Origin: Streptomyces sp. CB02366
GTDB taxonomy: Bacteria > Actinomycetota > Actinomycetes > Streptomycetales > Streptomycetaceae
Direction of reading: 5' to 3'
DNA length: 64,000 nucleotides
NCBI RefSeq assembly: GCF_001905905.1
Contig: NZ_LIVT01000006.1
Location: 299,723-363,722 of the forward strand
This document shows, piece after piece, positions 8,319 through 17,465 of the stretch. The position numbers and the translations under genes were made by a program. Every line of letters starts with the position of its first letter. Positions within the stretch are counted from its first letter, which is position 1. The notes below the pieces were generated by a model. It did not search any database. It was given only the letters and a program-made list of their open reading frames with translations, and was not told the DNA's origin.

Positions 8319-9011
8319 TCAGGGCTCGACCAGACCGGCCCGGATCGCGTAACGGGTCAGCTCCAGACGATCGCGCAGACCGAGCTTCTGGAGCAGGTTG
8401 GCGCGGTGCCGCTCCACGGTCTTGACGCTGATGACCAGCAGATCGGCGATCTCCTTGGAGGAATGGCCCTCCGCGACCAGTTTGAGGATCTCCTCCTCGC
8501 GCTCCGTGACGGCCCGCGCCGGCAGGTTCCCCCCGGCCTTGGCCCGCTCCAGGAAGTCGCGGATGAGCGCGGTCACCGCCCCAGGGTAGAGGAACGGTTC
8601 GTCGCGCATCGCCGCCCGGCACGCCTCCACCAGGTCCCGGTCCGCGACCGACTTGAGGACGTAACCGGACGCGCCCGCCTTCAACGCCTCGAAGAAATAC
8701 TGCTCGTTGTCGTACATGGTGAGCATCAGGATGCGCAGGCCCGGCATGGTCCGGGAGAGTTCACGCGCGGCCTGGAGGCCGGTCAGCCGGGGCATCGCGA
8801 TGTCCAGGACGGCCAGGTCGGGCTGTACGGCGCGGGCCATCTCGACGGCCTCGGCGCCGTCGCCGGCCTCGGCGACGACCGTCAGGTCCGGTTCGCCGTC
8901 GAGGATCAGCCGGACACCCCGCCGTACGAGGGCGTGGTCGTCCGCCAACAGGATGCGGGTCACAGCGGCTGCTCCTCCGGACGGCGTGGCGATGGACGGT
9001 GAGGTGGGCAT
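8319..9011 (-). CDS. NarL/LuxR-family response regulator
   Basis: The 230-residue protein has a receiver domain (about residues 18-135) with acidic residues DD near 24-25, phospho-acceptor Asp70 (LAVLDIAMP) and Lys in SGYVLKSV. A LuxR-type HTH sits at about 163-225 (LTEREEEILKLVAEG-like, with SVKTVERHRANLLQKLGL). It is the cognate regulator of the kinase immediately upstream; the kinase stop and this ATG are two bases apart, so translation is coupled. An alternative GTG lies 17 codons in, next to the receiver domain, and could be the true start. Targets are unknown. Confidence 0.92.
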   Translation of the reverse strand: MPTSPSIATPSGGAAAVTRILLADDHALVRRGVRLILDGEPDLTVVAEAGDGAEAVEMARAVQPDLAVLDIAMPRLTGLQAARELSRTMPGLRILMLTMYDNEQYFFEALKAGASGYVLKSVADRDLVEACRAAMRDEPFLYPGAVTALIRDFLERAKAGGNLPARAVTEREEEILKLVAEGHSSKEIADLLVISVKTVERHRANLLQKLGLRDRLELTRYAIRAGLVEP

Positions 9012-9013
9012 GA

Positions 9014-9967
9014 TCACTTGCTTCCGTTCGGTACGGGCACATGGAGCCGGACTTCGGTACCGCCCCGCGGGCCGGGGCCGAGGAAGAGCTCGGCTCCGAC
9101 CAGCAGGGCGCGCTCGCGCATACCGCGCAGGCCGGCCCCCTCCGGGACATCGCCGAAGCCGCGGCCGTCGTCGCGGATGCGCAGTTCCACCCCGCCGGGG
9201 GTGTGCCGCAGCGAGAGGTCGAGCCGGGTGGCGCGGGCGTGCCGGACCGTGTTGGTGAGAGCTTCCTGCGCGATCCGGTAGACGACGAGCTCGGCCTCCT
9301 CGCCCAGCTCCGGCAGGTCCTTCTCCAACTGCCGGCGGATCGTCAGCCCGTCCGGCGCCGGCGTCTCGGTGGCCAGCGCCGTCAGCGCGCTCACCAGACC
9401 CAGTTCCTCCAACACCCCGGGCCGCAGCCGCCGGGCGATCCGGCGAATCTCGTCGAGCGACCCGCGGGTGATCTCCTGGACCTGCCGCAACTCCTCGCCC
9501 AGCGGCTCCGGGGCGTGGCCGGCGACCCGCTTGAGCTCCAGCAGGACCGCGGTCAACGTCTGCCCGACCTCGTCGTGCAGCTCCCGTGCGACCCGGCGGC
9601 GCTCGGCCTCCTGCGCGGAGAGCGCACGGGCGCTGCTGGCGGCCCGTTCGGCCTCCAGCCGGTCCAGCATCGTGTTGAACGTCTCGATCAGCGCGGCGAT
9701 TTCCCCGTGCCCCGCCACCTCGGGGCGCGGGCTCGGCCGCAGCAGATCGGTGGTCGTCATCGTGCGTGCGACCCGCTGGAGGGGGGAGAGGCCGAGGCGG
9801 AGCAGCGCCGCGTTGGCCGCGAGCATGAAGGCGATGCCGCCGGTCAGGATCATGGCCTCGGTCAGCAGGACCGGGGCGGAGACGGTGACCGGCCCGAGCA
9901 GCAGCAGGGCGCCGGCCGCGACCAGCACGGCGGCGTTGAGCAGGAAGATCCGCCAGAACAGGGACAA
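9014..9967 (-). CDS. NarX/DesK-type sensor histidine kinase
   Basis: This 317-residue kinase has two transmembrane helices (about 8-28 and 36-58) with almost nothing between them. A HAMP-like linker follows. The HisKA_3 dimerisation helix carries His131 in RELHDEVGQTLTAVLLELK. The HATPase domain shows IAQEALTNTVRHA (N box) and RDDGRGFG (G1). With so short an external loop it probably senses a signal within or near the membrane, as do DesK-like and many cell-envelope kinases. It phosphorylates the regulator encoded two bases downstream. Confidence 0.92.
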   Translation of the reverse strand: MSLFWRIFLLNAAVLVAAGALLLLGPVTVSAPVLLTEAMILTGGIAFMLAANAALLRLGLSPLQRVARTMTTTDLLRPSPRPEVAGHGEIAALIETFNTMLDRLEAERAASSARALSAQEAERRRVARELHDEVGQTLTAVLLELKRVAGHAPEPLGEELRQVQEITRGSLDEIRRIARRLRPGVLEELGLVSALTALATETPAPDGLTIRRQLEKDLPELGEEAELVVYRIAQEALTNTVRHARATRLDLSLRHTPGGVELRIRDDGRGFGDVPEGAGLRGMRERALLVGAELFLGPGPRGGTEVRLHVPVPNGSK

Positions 9968-10419
9968 GGTCGAACGGCTCCTTCGGAGGGTCGGGGTGTA
10001 CGGGCCCGCTGACAGCCTCCCCCATCACCGCCGCGCCGGGCGACCGAAGGGAAGGCCGAGGCCGCCGTCCGTGCAGGAGGGCTCGGCCCTTCCGCCCCGT
10101 CGGGCCGCCGGGTCCGGGACGTCCCCGCCGTCCGGGCCGGGGCCGTCCCGGACGGCGGGGCCGGCCGCCCTGCCGGCGCCGCCCGGACCGGTGGCCGTGC
10201 GTCGGACGTCCCTCGCCGCCCGGTTCCGCTCCGGCGCTTCCTCGGCGAGCCTCGCGCCCCCTCGTCTGCAGGGTGCGCACCCCCGGATATGGGTGCTGCC
10301 CCTGATGGCGCCGGGGCTCCTCCCCGACGACGATGGGCCCCAGGGCCCTGCCCCGTGCCGGGTGCGGGCCAGGAGTCGCCGAGGCCGGGAGGGCGCCCGG
10401 CCGGGGAGGGAGACACGCC
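9968..10419 (+). other. Intergenic region between a divergent pair
   Basis: These 452 bp are very GC-rich and lie between the divergent kinase and DUF3040 genes. Long frames exist on both strands, but none has a recognisable domain or a convincing start. The region presumably holds both promoters; I cannot point to specific elements beyond the GGGGAGGGAGA ribosome site before 10420. Confidence 0.5.
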
Positions 10420-10707
10420 ATGCCCACGTACGACGAGCGGCTGCGCGAGCTGGAGGAACAGCTGCGTCACGACGACCCCGGCTTCGCCGAGGCGATGTCC
10501 GGCGGGGTTCCGCGCCCACCGCGCGAGTACCGCCGACGCAACGCCTGGCTGTGGCTCCTCGTCGGCCTCGCCGCGCTGGGCGCCGGCATCGGCGCGGCCG
10601 ACGGGCTCCTGATCGCCGCCGGTCTGGTGGTGTCCGGGGCGGCGGCCCACCTCTTCGACCCGCAGCGCGGACGGCCGCAGGGGCGGGACGTCCCCGGCGC
10701 CCGCTGA
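10420..10707 (+). CDS. DUF3040 small membrane protein
   Basis: The 95-residue protein begins with the DUF3040 opening (TYDERLRELEEQLRHDDPGF). Two hydrophobic helices follow (about residues 43-60 and 64-80: WLWLLVGLAALGAGIGAA and LLIAAGLVVSGAAAHL). DUF3040 proteins are small actinobacterial inner-membrane proteins of unknown role, often under developmental or stress control. A strong GGGGAGGGAGA ribosome site precedes this ATG. A longer upstream frame reads low-complexity Arg/Gly sequence and is rejected. Confidence 0.82.
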   Translation: MPTYDERLRELEEQLRHDDPGFAEAMSGGVPRPPREYRRRNAWLWLLVGLAALGAGIGAADGLLIAAGLVVSGAAAHLFDPQRGRPQGRDVPGAR

Positions 10708-10850
10708 CCGGGGCCCCTTCTCCGAACCGGAGCGGGGGAGGGCGTTCACGCCCCCGGGCGCCGACGGCGGCGATCGGAACGGACGCGTAGCCCGGTGAGG
10801 CGGCCGGGGCCCCTCGTCGGAGTGCGCCGGGCCGCGAGGGGGAACCCCGC

Positions 10851-12776
10851 CTACAAGGACTGGCCGTGATCGACCGTCACCGCGCCGCGGCCGAAGACGA
10901 CGCGCGTCCGCGCCCCGTCCACCGCCCAGCGCACGGTGACCGTGTCGCCCGCCGCCTCCACCCGGTCCACCGCCCCCGCGGACGCACCGGCGTCCGAACC
11001 GGCCTCCGGATCCGCGGTGAGGGAGGCCAGAGCCGCCAGAACCACCGTGCCGCTCACCTCCGCGGCCAGCCGGGGCACGGTCGCCCACCGGGCGAACGCC
11101 GTTCCCCGCGGGGCCCGTACCTCCTCGGGAGCGTTCCAGCCGTGCAGCCCCCACAGCTCCGAACGCACCGAGCCGCCCGGGTCCACCGCCCAGCCCGTCA
11201 GCTCGGCCCGCGCCCCGTCCGGCGCGCCCAGCACCCGGTGCACCCGCAGTTCGTGGCGGCCCCGCACCACGGTCACGCTCTCCACCCGCAGGCCGGGAAC
11301 GGTGGAGGGGGCCGCCGGGAACACCGGCAGGTGCCAGGAGGCCGCCCAGCCCCAGCCGTCGCCGTGCCCGGACCCGAGGGGGTGGATGCGCCGGCGTGCG
11401 CTGCGCGCACCGCCCACCGTCACCGACAGATGGTTGTCCGCCGTGTTGTCCGTCGAGGTCGGGCCGGTCACCGTGGAGTACGCCAGCCTCGCGTAGTGCG
11501 GGTCCTCGTCGGCCGCCGACTCGCCCTCGTCCGGGCGGACATGGTCGCTGCCGTGGTTGTGCAGGCGCACCACGCCGTCCGCGCGGGTCGACTGCACCAG
11601 GAAGCCCGCCGCCGGTACGGACACCACCCGGTCGGGGCCCTCGCTCGGGGCGGCCTCCTCGGGCGCCGTCCACAGCGGGTGCTCGGCGGGAACCAGCAGG
11701 GCCACGAACGCCTTCGACGCCCAGTAGGGGGAGGCGGGGCCGGAGTAGGTCTGCAGCGTCGCGGAGTGCGGCCCGTGCCAACCGAGGCTCAGCAACCCGT
11801 CGTCCCCGGCCGCTCCGCGCTCCAGGAAGTACCGCAACGACCCGCTCGCCACCCTGCGCGATGCGCCGGGCGCGAGGGGAGTGTGCCCGGTCACCGCCCC
11901 CAGGCCGACGGCCGCGCTCGCGGCGAAGCGGTAGGCCAGCGAGCGCCCGAAGTACAGCGGGGAGCCGTCGCCGCCGAACATCAGCGCATAGCTCTCCAGG
12001 TGCTCGCGCAACCGGGCCCCGTGGCGCGCCGATGCGCCTTCGTCGCCCGCCAGGTGGGCGTCGAGCAGCGGATACAGGTGCAGCGCCCACCCGTTGTAGT
12101 GGTCGAAGGAACGCCCGTCCCCGTCGGCGTACCAGCCGTCGCCCCGGTACCAGTGCTCCAGCAGCTCCAGCGCCCGTTCCCGGGCCCGTGCCGTCTCGGC
12201 GTCGCCCCGCCCCACCGACTCCAGGAACCCGGCGACGGTGTACGGGAAGAGGTACCAGTTGTTGCCCGCGGGAACGTGCCGCAGCGCACCGCGCAGCCAG
12301 TGCTCCACCCGGTCCCGTACGTCGGACGCCAGCCGGTCCCAGAGCCAGGGCCGGGTGAGCCGGAGGCCGAGCGCCACCGACGCGGACTCCACCATGGGCT
12401 GCCCCTGCACGTGGTGGTCCAGGATCAGCGGCCAGGACTCCGCGTCGTCCCGTCCCGGCGTCCGCGTACCGGCGTCGAGTCCGGCCGCGTACCGCTCCAG
12501 AAGACCGTTCGGATCCTTGCCGCCCGCCCCCGCGACCCGGAAACCGGCCGCCAGGAAGGTACGCGCGTACCCCTCCAGTCCGTCCGAGCGGACGCCCGAG
12601 TGCGACGGGGGCCCGGGCAGGTCGAGCCGGGCGCCGCCGGGTGTCGCCCACTTCCACGCCGCGTCCAGCAGCCCGTCGGCGGCCGCCTCCCAGTGGGCGC
12701 GGGTGTAACCGGTGTACGGGCTCGACGTGCGGTCTTCCGGGGGGAGACCGAAGAGGGCGGCAGCGGAGGCGGTCAT
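10851..12776 (-). CDS. DUF2264 protein, probable carbohydrate-active enzyme
   Basis: A 641-residue cytoplasmic protein of the DUF2264 family. Its N-terminal two thirds look like an (alpha/alpha)6 barrel, with motifs WPLILDHHVQGQPMVE, GNNWYLFPYTVAGFLE and FDHYNGWALHLYPLLD. The C-terminal third is beta-rich. The architecture resembles heparinase/alginate-lyase-type enzymes, and the family is found in polysaccharide-utilisation loci, but the reaction is not established. No transport genes adjoin it. The start has no ribosome site, and the upstream 70 bp hold repeated GATCGA motifs that probably bind a repressor. Confidence 0.78.
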   Translation of the reverse strand: MTASAAALFGLPPEDRTSSPYTGYTRAHWEAAADGLLDAAWKWATPGGARLDLPGPPSHSGVRSDGLEGYARTFLAAGFRVAGAGGKDPNGLLERYAAGLDAGTRTPGRDDAESWPLILDHHVQGQPMVESASVALGLRLTRPWLWDRLASDVRDRVEHWLRGALRHVPAGNNWYLFPYTVAGFLESVGRGDAETARARERALELLEHWYRGDGWYADGDGRSFDHYNGWALHLYPLLDAHLAGDEGASARHGARLREHLESYALMFGGDGSPLYFGRSLAYRFAASAAVGLGAVTGHTPLAPGASRRVASGSLRYFLERGAAGDDGLLSLGWHGPHSATLQTYSGPASPYWASKAFVALLVPAEHPLWTAPEEAAPSEGPDRVVSVPAAGFLVQSTRADGVVRLHNHGSDHVRPDEGESAADEDPHYARLAYSTVTGPTSTDNTADNHLSVTVGGARSARRRIHPLGSGHGDGWGWAASWHLPVFPAAPSTVPGLRVESVTVVRGRHELRVHRVLGAPDGARAELTGWAVDPGGSVRSELWGLHGWNAPEEVRAPRGTAFARWATVPRLAAEVSGTVVLAALASLTADPEAGSDAGASAGAVDRVEAAGDTVTVRWAVDGARTRVVFGRGAVTVDHGQSL

Positions 12777-12786
12777 GGAGAAAGCA

Positions 12787-12852
12787 TGATCGACCGATCG
12801 AAGAGGGTCAATGAATCGATCAGAAGTGAGGGTGGATCGATCAAACGATCAC
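12787..12852 (-). promoter_or_regulatory. Cluster of GATCGA-type operator half-sites upstream of the DUF2264 gene
   Basis: Three related elements are packed in 66 bp: TGATCGACCGATCGA (12787-12801), TGAATCGATCAGA (12812-12824) and GATCGATCAAACGATCAC (12835-12852). Each contains inverted copies of GATCGA or CGATCA. Such repeated half-sites are typical of DeoR/LacI/GntR-type sugar repressor operators. The repressor gene is not in the window. Confidence 0.5.
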
Positions 12853-12897
12853 TACGAAGTGTCCCCGCTCATCCTGATCGCCCTCGGGCCGCCCGCC

Positions 12898-13599
12898 TCA
12901 GGGAAGGAGCAGCCAGTCCGCTCCCACGGCGGCCGACAGCCCGACACCCAACAGCCAACTGGCCAACCTGGTACGGCCGTTCCGGCTCAGCTCGATCACC
13001 ACGCCGCACAGGATGAGCGCGAGTCCGTAGACGCCGACCACGAGCACCGACGACCGGCTCGCGATGCGCAGCGCGAGTACGGCGGCCATCGCCGCCATGC
13101 CCACGGCCGAGAGCAGGATCCGCAGCCGCCGTGCCTGGCGCGGAGTCAGCCTCTTCCCGGCTCGCCCGCCCTCGTCCTGCGGGTGGGCCGGTTCGGCGGA
13201 AGCGGACGGGGCGGCAGGCTCGTCCCGCCCGCCCTCGGCAGCGGGACCGCCGTGATCGGCCGGGCCGGCGGCGTCCGGTCCCCCCGCGGCGGCCGGTCCG
13301 TCCGGACCCTCCGCGGCGGCCGGACCGCCCAGGCCGCCCCCGGCAGCGGGTCCGTCCGGCTCCTTCTGCCCGTGGCGCTCGTCCCGAGCACCGGGACCGC
13401 CCCCGTTCCCCTCCCGGCCCCGGCCCTCTTCCCGGGGCCCGTCCGCGTCGGCCGCCCGCTCGGCCGCTCCCGTCTCCTCCCGCGTCTTCGGGGCGGCCTC
13501 GGCTATGAGGGTGTCGGTGTCCCCGTCCGGCTCGGTCCGCTCGTCGCTCGATCCGTTCTCGCGCTGGTCCCGGTGCTGGTCCCGGTCAGAAGTGCTCAT
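12898..13599 (-). CDS. Hypothetical membrane protein with long acidic disordered N-terminus
   Basis: The 233-residue protein has about 145 residues of low-complexity Gly/Ala/Asp/Glu/Pro sequence, then a basic stretch (RLTPRQARRLR) and three hydrophobic helices near 158-175, 182-202 and 213-231. The topology suggests a large cytoplasmic acidic tail on a small membrane anchor. The C-terminal part resembles small Streptomyces membrane proteins of unknown role. No known catalytic motif is present. It could be real along its whole length or begin further in; codon use supports the ATG at 13599. Confidence 0.6.
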   Translation of the reverse strand: MSTSDRDQHRDQRENGSSDERTEPDGDTDTLIAEAAPKTREETGAAERAADADGPREEGRGREGNGGGPGARDERHGQKEPDGPAAGGGLGGPAAAEGPDGPAAAGGPDAAGPADHGGPAAEGGRDEPAAPSASAEPAHPQDEGGRAGKRLTPRQARRLRILLSAVGMAAMAAVLALRIASRSSVLVVGVYGLALILCGVVIELSRNGRTRLASWLLGVGLSAAVGADWLLLP

Positions 13600-13684
13600 G
13601 GAGCCGGATCGTAGTAGCTGGGGACGGTCCCGCTTCCCGGACCCGGCGCCTCCGATCCGACCGGACCCGGCGCGGCGATCCGGG

Positions 13685-14155
13685 TCACCTTCGCAGCCGG
13701 GGCGCCTCGGCCGCCGCGTCCACCACCGGGCCCGACTCCACCCGGCCCGCCAACTCCCGCGCCCACTCAGACAGTCCGGCGACCGCGATCCCGTGCGGTG
13801 CGGACCCGGCGAACGGGGCGAGCGCCCCCGCGCCCCGGCGCAGCAACCGCGCCCCGCCGGTGGTGTTGCCCCGTGCGGAGTGGGTCAGCCCGACCGCGAG
13901 CTGGGCCAGCCCCCGCCACAGCTCCCGTTCGTCCTGCGGCCCGGACTTCCAGGCGTCCTCGAAGACCTCGTGGGCGTGGAACGGCATCCCCGCGTCCAGC
14001 AGCCGCTGCGCCTCCGCCAGTGTTTCCGCAGGCGTGCGCACGACCCCCTCCGGCTGGCGTGCGACGCCGGGCGACCCGTACGGGAGGGGGCGCCCCAGCC
14101 CGTCGCGGGGGCGCGCGTTGTGCGCCCGGCCTTCGGCGTCACGGTCCCTGCGCAT
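13685..14155 (-). CDS. DUF309 domain protein
   Basis: About 156 residues. The DUF309 signature HAHEVFEDAWK lies near residues 65-75, followed by a second helix with LWRGLAQLAVGLTHSARGN. DUF309 proteins are small all-alpha proteins with conserved His and Glu residues suggestive of metal binding; their function is unknown. ATG 14155 is used; a GTG three codons upstream is also possible. It is divergent from the LAL-like ATPase gene, with about 120 bp between them. Confidence 0.8.
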   Translation of the reverse strand: MRRDRDAEGRAHNARPRDGLGRPLPYGSPGVARQPEGVVRTPAETLAEAQRLLDAGMPFHAHEVFEDAWKSGPQDERELWRGLAQLAVGLTHSARGNTTGGARLLRRGAGALAPFAGSAPHGIAVAGLSEWARELAGRVESGPVVDAAAEAPRLRR

Positions 14156-14274
14156 CTCGTCCACTACTCGATTGTGCCCCGTACCTGCAGGGAATCGCGC
14201 GAACTCTGTCGGTGAGCACCCGCGCACGACTAGGCTCGACCGTCGAGAAGACTGCCTCTGTGGGAAGGGTGGGC

Positions 14275-16929
14275 ATGAAGCCGTCCCGGCCGTTGTACGA
14301 ACGTGAACCGGAACTCGCCGCCGCTGCCGAGGCGGTGGACGCCCTGTGCGGTGCGCAGGCCGTCGGAGGGCTCCTGGTCTTCAGCGGAGAGGGAGGGATC
14401 GGCAAGACCGCACTGCTCCAAGAGATCCAGTCGATGGCCGCCGACCGCTGCACGGTGTGGTCCGCCCGGGGCGGAGAGACCGTCACCTCCGTACCGTTCC
14501 ACGTCGTACGGCAGTTGCTGCACCCCGCACTCGACCAGTTCCCGCCGGACGAGACCCGGGCGCTGTTCGGCGACTGGTACGAGACCACCGCTCCGGCCCT
14601 GGGGCTGGCCGAGCCGAGCGGACCGCAGCCCGACCCCCAAGGCGTGCGCGACGGCCTGGACTTCGTCGTCGGCCGGCTCGCCTCCCGGCTCAGCCACCGC
14701 CCCTTGCTGCTCATCGTGGACGACGCCCACTGGGCGGACGGCGAATCCCTCGCCTGGCTGGCCTCGTTCACCGCCCGCCTCGGTGAACTGCCGGTCCTGG
14801 TGGTGCAGGCGCACCGCCCGCAGGAACTGGCCGAACGCGACGCCAACTACATCGCGGACCGTGCCGCCGAGCGTGAGCCGGGCGGCCAGGGCAGGGTGAC
14901 CCGCGTCGCCCTGCGCGCCCTCACCCCGGACGCCACCGCCGTGCTGGTCCGGGCGGCGCTGGGCGAGCACGCCGACGACCCGTTCTGCCGCGAGGTGTGG
15001 GCCGTCACCGGAGGCAACCCGTACGAGGCGGTCGAACTGGTCGCCAAGGTCCAGGACCACGAACTGCCGCCGGTGGAGGAATCCGCGGGCGAACTGCGGG
15101 CGCTCGGCGCCTCCGCCAGGGGCAGCGGGCTGGTCGCCCGACTGGAGCGGCTCGGCACGAACGCCAACCGGTTCGCGTGGGCGGCGGCCGTCCTGGGCAC
15201 CGACATCTCGCAGGAACTGGCCGCCACCCTCGCCGGGATGAGTTCGGCGGAGGCCGCCGACTGCACGGCCCGGCTGCGCGACGCCCGTATCGTCAGCGGC
15301 TTCGATCCGCTGGAGTTCGTCCACCCGCTCATCGCCTCCGCCGTCTACCGCTCGATCCCTCCGGCCACCCGCACCGCCATGCACGGGCGTGCCGCCTGGG
15401 CGATCACCCGGGCCGGCCTCGGCGCCGCCGCGGCCTCCCGGCACCTGCTGGAGGTCCACCCGGACGACGACCAGGAGTTGGTCGCCCAGCTGCGGGAAGC
15501 CGCCGGCCAGCACCTCGCCGTCGGCGCGCCCGAAGCGGCCCGCCGCTGCCTGGAGCGGGCGCTGGAGGAACCGCCGCGACCCAAGGACCGGGCCGTCCTG
15601 CTGTACGAGCTGGGCTGCGCGACGCTGCTCAGCTCCCCGCCCACCACGGTCCAGCACCTGCGCGCCGCCCTGGACATGCCGGGGCTCGACGACGGTCTGC
15701 GGATCGACGCCACCTTCCGGCTCGCCGCCGCGCTCGCCCACAACAACCAGCTCAAGGAAGCGGCGATCTCGCTGGCCGCCGAGGCGGCGCGCACCGCGCC
15801 CGGCCCCGGGCTGATGCGGTTGCAGGCAGCCCACTTCATGTGGGAGGGCATGCAGGCCGTCGAGGAGGACGGCCCGACCCGCTCCCGGCGCCTCACCCGC
15901 AACGCCGACCACCTCAAGGGCCGCGACAACGCCGAGCGGGCACTGCTCACCCTGCGGGCCTTCGACGGCATGCTGCGCGGCGAGAACGCCCAGCTCATCG
16001 TGGACCTCTGCGAACGCGCCCTGATCGACGGAAGTCCCGCCCGCGGGCTCGGCTGGACCGACACCGAGTGGGGCTTCGAGTTCCCCACCATGGTCGGCAT
16101 CACCTACACCTTCGTCGATCAGCTCGACCGCGCCGAAAGCCTCTTCGGCGAAGCGGTCCGGGCCTTCGAGATCTCCGGCTGGAGCGGGGCCCACCTGGCG
16201 TTCGCCCACACCCTGCTCGGTATGGTCCACCGCCGTCGCGGGCGTCTCGCGGAGGCCGAGGGCTTTCTGCGCGAGGGACTGCGCCTCGCCGACCGTGTCG
16301 GTTCGGGGCTGCCCGTCCACTGGGACGCGACGTGTCTGCTCATCGACACCCTGCTGGCCCGGGGACGCACCGAGGAGGCCCGCGGCATCGCCGACCGCTA
16401 CCACTTCGGACCGCCCTACCCCAGCGCCATGGTGCTGCCGGACGGACCGTGCATCCGGGGCCGGCTGCTGCTTGCGGAGGGTCGGACGAAGGAGGCGATC
16501 GCCGAGCTCGAAGCGGCGGGCGCCGCCCTGGAGGCGAGGGAACGCTTCAACGGCGTCTGGGCTCCCTGGGCCGGCGACCTGGCGCGGGCGCTGGCCCAGG
16601 AGGACCCGGCCCGCGCGGCCCATCTCGCCGCCCGTAACCGGGTGCACGCCGAACGGTTCGGCACCCCCACCGCCATGGGCGAGGCCCTGCGCTGTGTCGC
16701 CCTGTTCGCACCGCCGGAGCGGTCCGCGCAGCTGCTCGCCGAGGCGGTGGGCCACCTGGAGAGGTCCACCTCCGCCTACGAGCACGCCCTCGCCCGGGTC
16801 GAGTACGGCATCGCGATCGGTTCGCACCGGGAGCTGGCCCGTGCGCAGAAGCAGGCGATGGCCTGCGGAGCCGAGGGCCTGGCCGCCCGCGCCCAACAGG
16901 CGCGTGCGTCGATCCGGCCCTCCGAGTGA
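14275..16929 (+). CDS. LAL-like STAND ATPase lacking the C-terminal LuxR HTH
   Basis: This 884-residue protein looks like the AAA/STAND ATPase and TPR-like region of a LAL regulator. The Walker A motif is SGEGGIGKT (residues 37-45). Walker B is LLLIVDDAHWAD near 144-155. Helical repeats fill about 500-870. LAL proteins normally end in a LuxR-type HTH of about 60 residues; here the protein stops at ARAQQARASIRPSE with no HTH. It therefore cannot bind DNA in the usual way and may be a signalling ATPase or a truncated regulator. ATG 14275 follows a GGGAAGG ribosome site; the open frame extends further upstream but reads low-complexity sequence. Confidence 0.85.
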   Translation: MKPSRPLYEREPELAAAAEAVDALCGAQAVGGLLVFSGEGGIGKTALLQEIQSMAADRCTVWSARGGETVTSVPFHVVRQLLHPALDQFPPDETRALFGDWYETTAPALGLAEPSGPQPDPQGVRDGLDFVVGRLASRLSHRPLLLIVDDAHWADGESLAWLASFTARLGELPVLVVQAHRPQELAERDANYIADRAAEREPGGQGRVTRVALRALTPDATAVLVRAALGEHADDPFCREVWAVTGGNPYEAVELVAKVQDHELPPVEESAGELRALGASARGSGLVARLERLGTNANRFAWAAAVLGTDISQELAATLAGMSSAEAADCTARLRDARIVSGFDPLEFVHPLIASAVYRSIPPATRTAMHGRAAWAITRAGLGAAAASRHLLEVHPDDDQELVAQLREAAGQHLAVGAPEAARRCLERALEEPPRPKDRAVLLYELGCATLLSSPPTTVQHLRAALDMPGLDDGLRIDATFRLAAALAHNNQLKEAAISLAAEAARTAPGPGLMRLQAAHFMWEGMQAVEEDGPTRSRRLTRNADHLKGRDNAERALLTLRAFDGMLRGENAQLIVDLCERALIDGSPARGLGWTDTEWGFEFPTMVGITYTFVDQLDRAESLFGEAVRAFEISGWSGAHLAFAHTLLGMVHRRRGRLAEAEGFLREGLRLADRVGSGLPVHWDATCLLIDTLLARGRTEEARGIADRYHFGPPYPSAMVLPDGPCIRGRLLLAEGRTKEAIAELEAAGAALEARERFNGVWAPWAGDLARALAQEDPARAAHLAARNRVHAERFGTPTAMGEALRCVALFAPPERSAQLLAEAVGHLERSTSAYEHALARVEYGIAIGSHRELARAQKQAMACGAEGLAARAQQARASIRPSE

Positions 16930-16978
16930 GGTAATGTTTGTCCTGCGCGGCCACCCGGGAGACCCGGGGGAAACGCGG

Positions 16979-17052
<74 letters not shown>

Positions 17053-17071
17053 CTCGAGAGAGTCGCAGATC

Positions 17072-17117
17072 AGGGCCGGTTTCGGAGCAATCCGAAACCG
17101 GCCCTTGACCATTTTTG
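17072..17117 (+). terminator. Rho-independent terminator of tRNA-Pro copy 2
   Basis: A 15-bp perfect stem (17072-17086 with 17091-17105) with a GCAA loop and a trailing T tract (ATTTTT), the same as the hairpin after copy 1. Confidence 0.85.
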
Positions 17118-17180
17118 GGGACCGGTGGGGGCCGGTCGGGGATGAGCTGGAGGTCCGGCGTCCTTGACCGGGTCTGCGGC

Positions 17181-17339
17181 TCAGCGGGTCATGACGGTGG
17201 GGCTCGGCGGTGAGCGGGGTGCGCGCAGCAGGTTGAAGTGGGCCGGGAGCGCTGCCCCGGCGGCCGTGATCCTGTGGACGTCGGGGTGCAGGTAGTGCTG
17301 GGTGGTGGTCAGTGGACCATGACCGGTGATCCTGCGGCT
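17181..17339 (-). pseudogene. Tyrosine recombinase (integrase) 3' fragment
   Basis: Read on the minus strand, this frame gives ITGHGPLTTTQHYLHPD, then VHRITAAGAALPAHFNLL, ending in PRSPPSPTVMTR-stop. GHG-LTTTQ-YLHPD is the C-terminal catalytic box of actinobacterial phage/AICE integrases, including the conserved His and the nucleophilic Tyr (HYLHPD). Upstream of 17339 the frame loses similarity, so only about 50 C-terminal residues remain. It lies directly after tRNA-Pro, where integrases of tRNA-targeting elements such as pSAM2 are found. Non-functional. Confidence 0.75.
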
Positions 17340-17465
17340 GTCATTACCTGCCGGGTGGTCCGCCGGGCGGTCTCCCGGCCGGGACAGGAGGCGGGACGGG
17401 TCAGCGTGGGGGCGTCCTCTCCCATCGCCTCGTCAGGAGCCGAGCTTCTGCAGGTGGCCGGCGGT

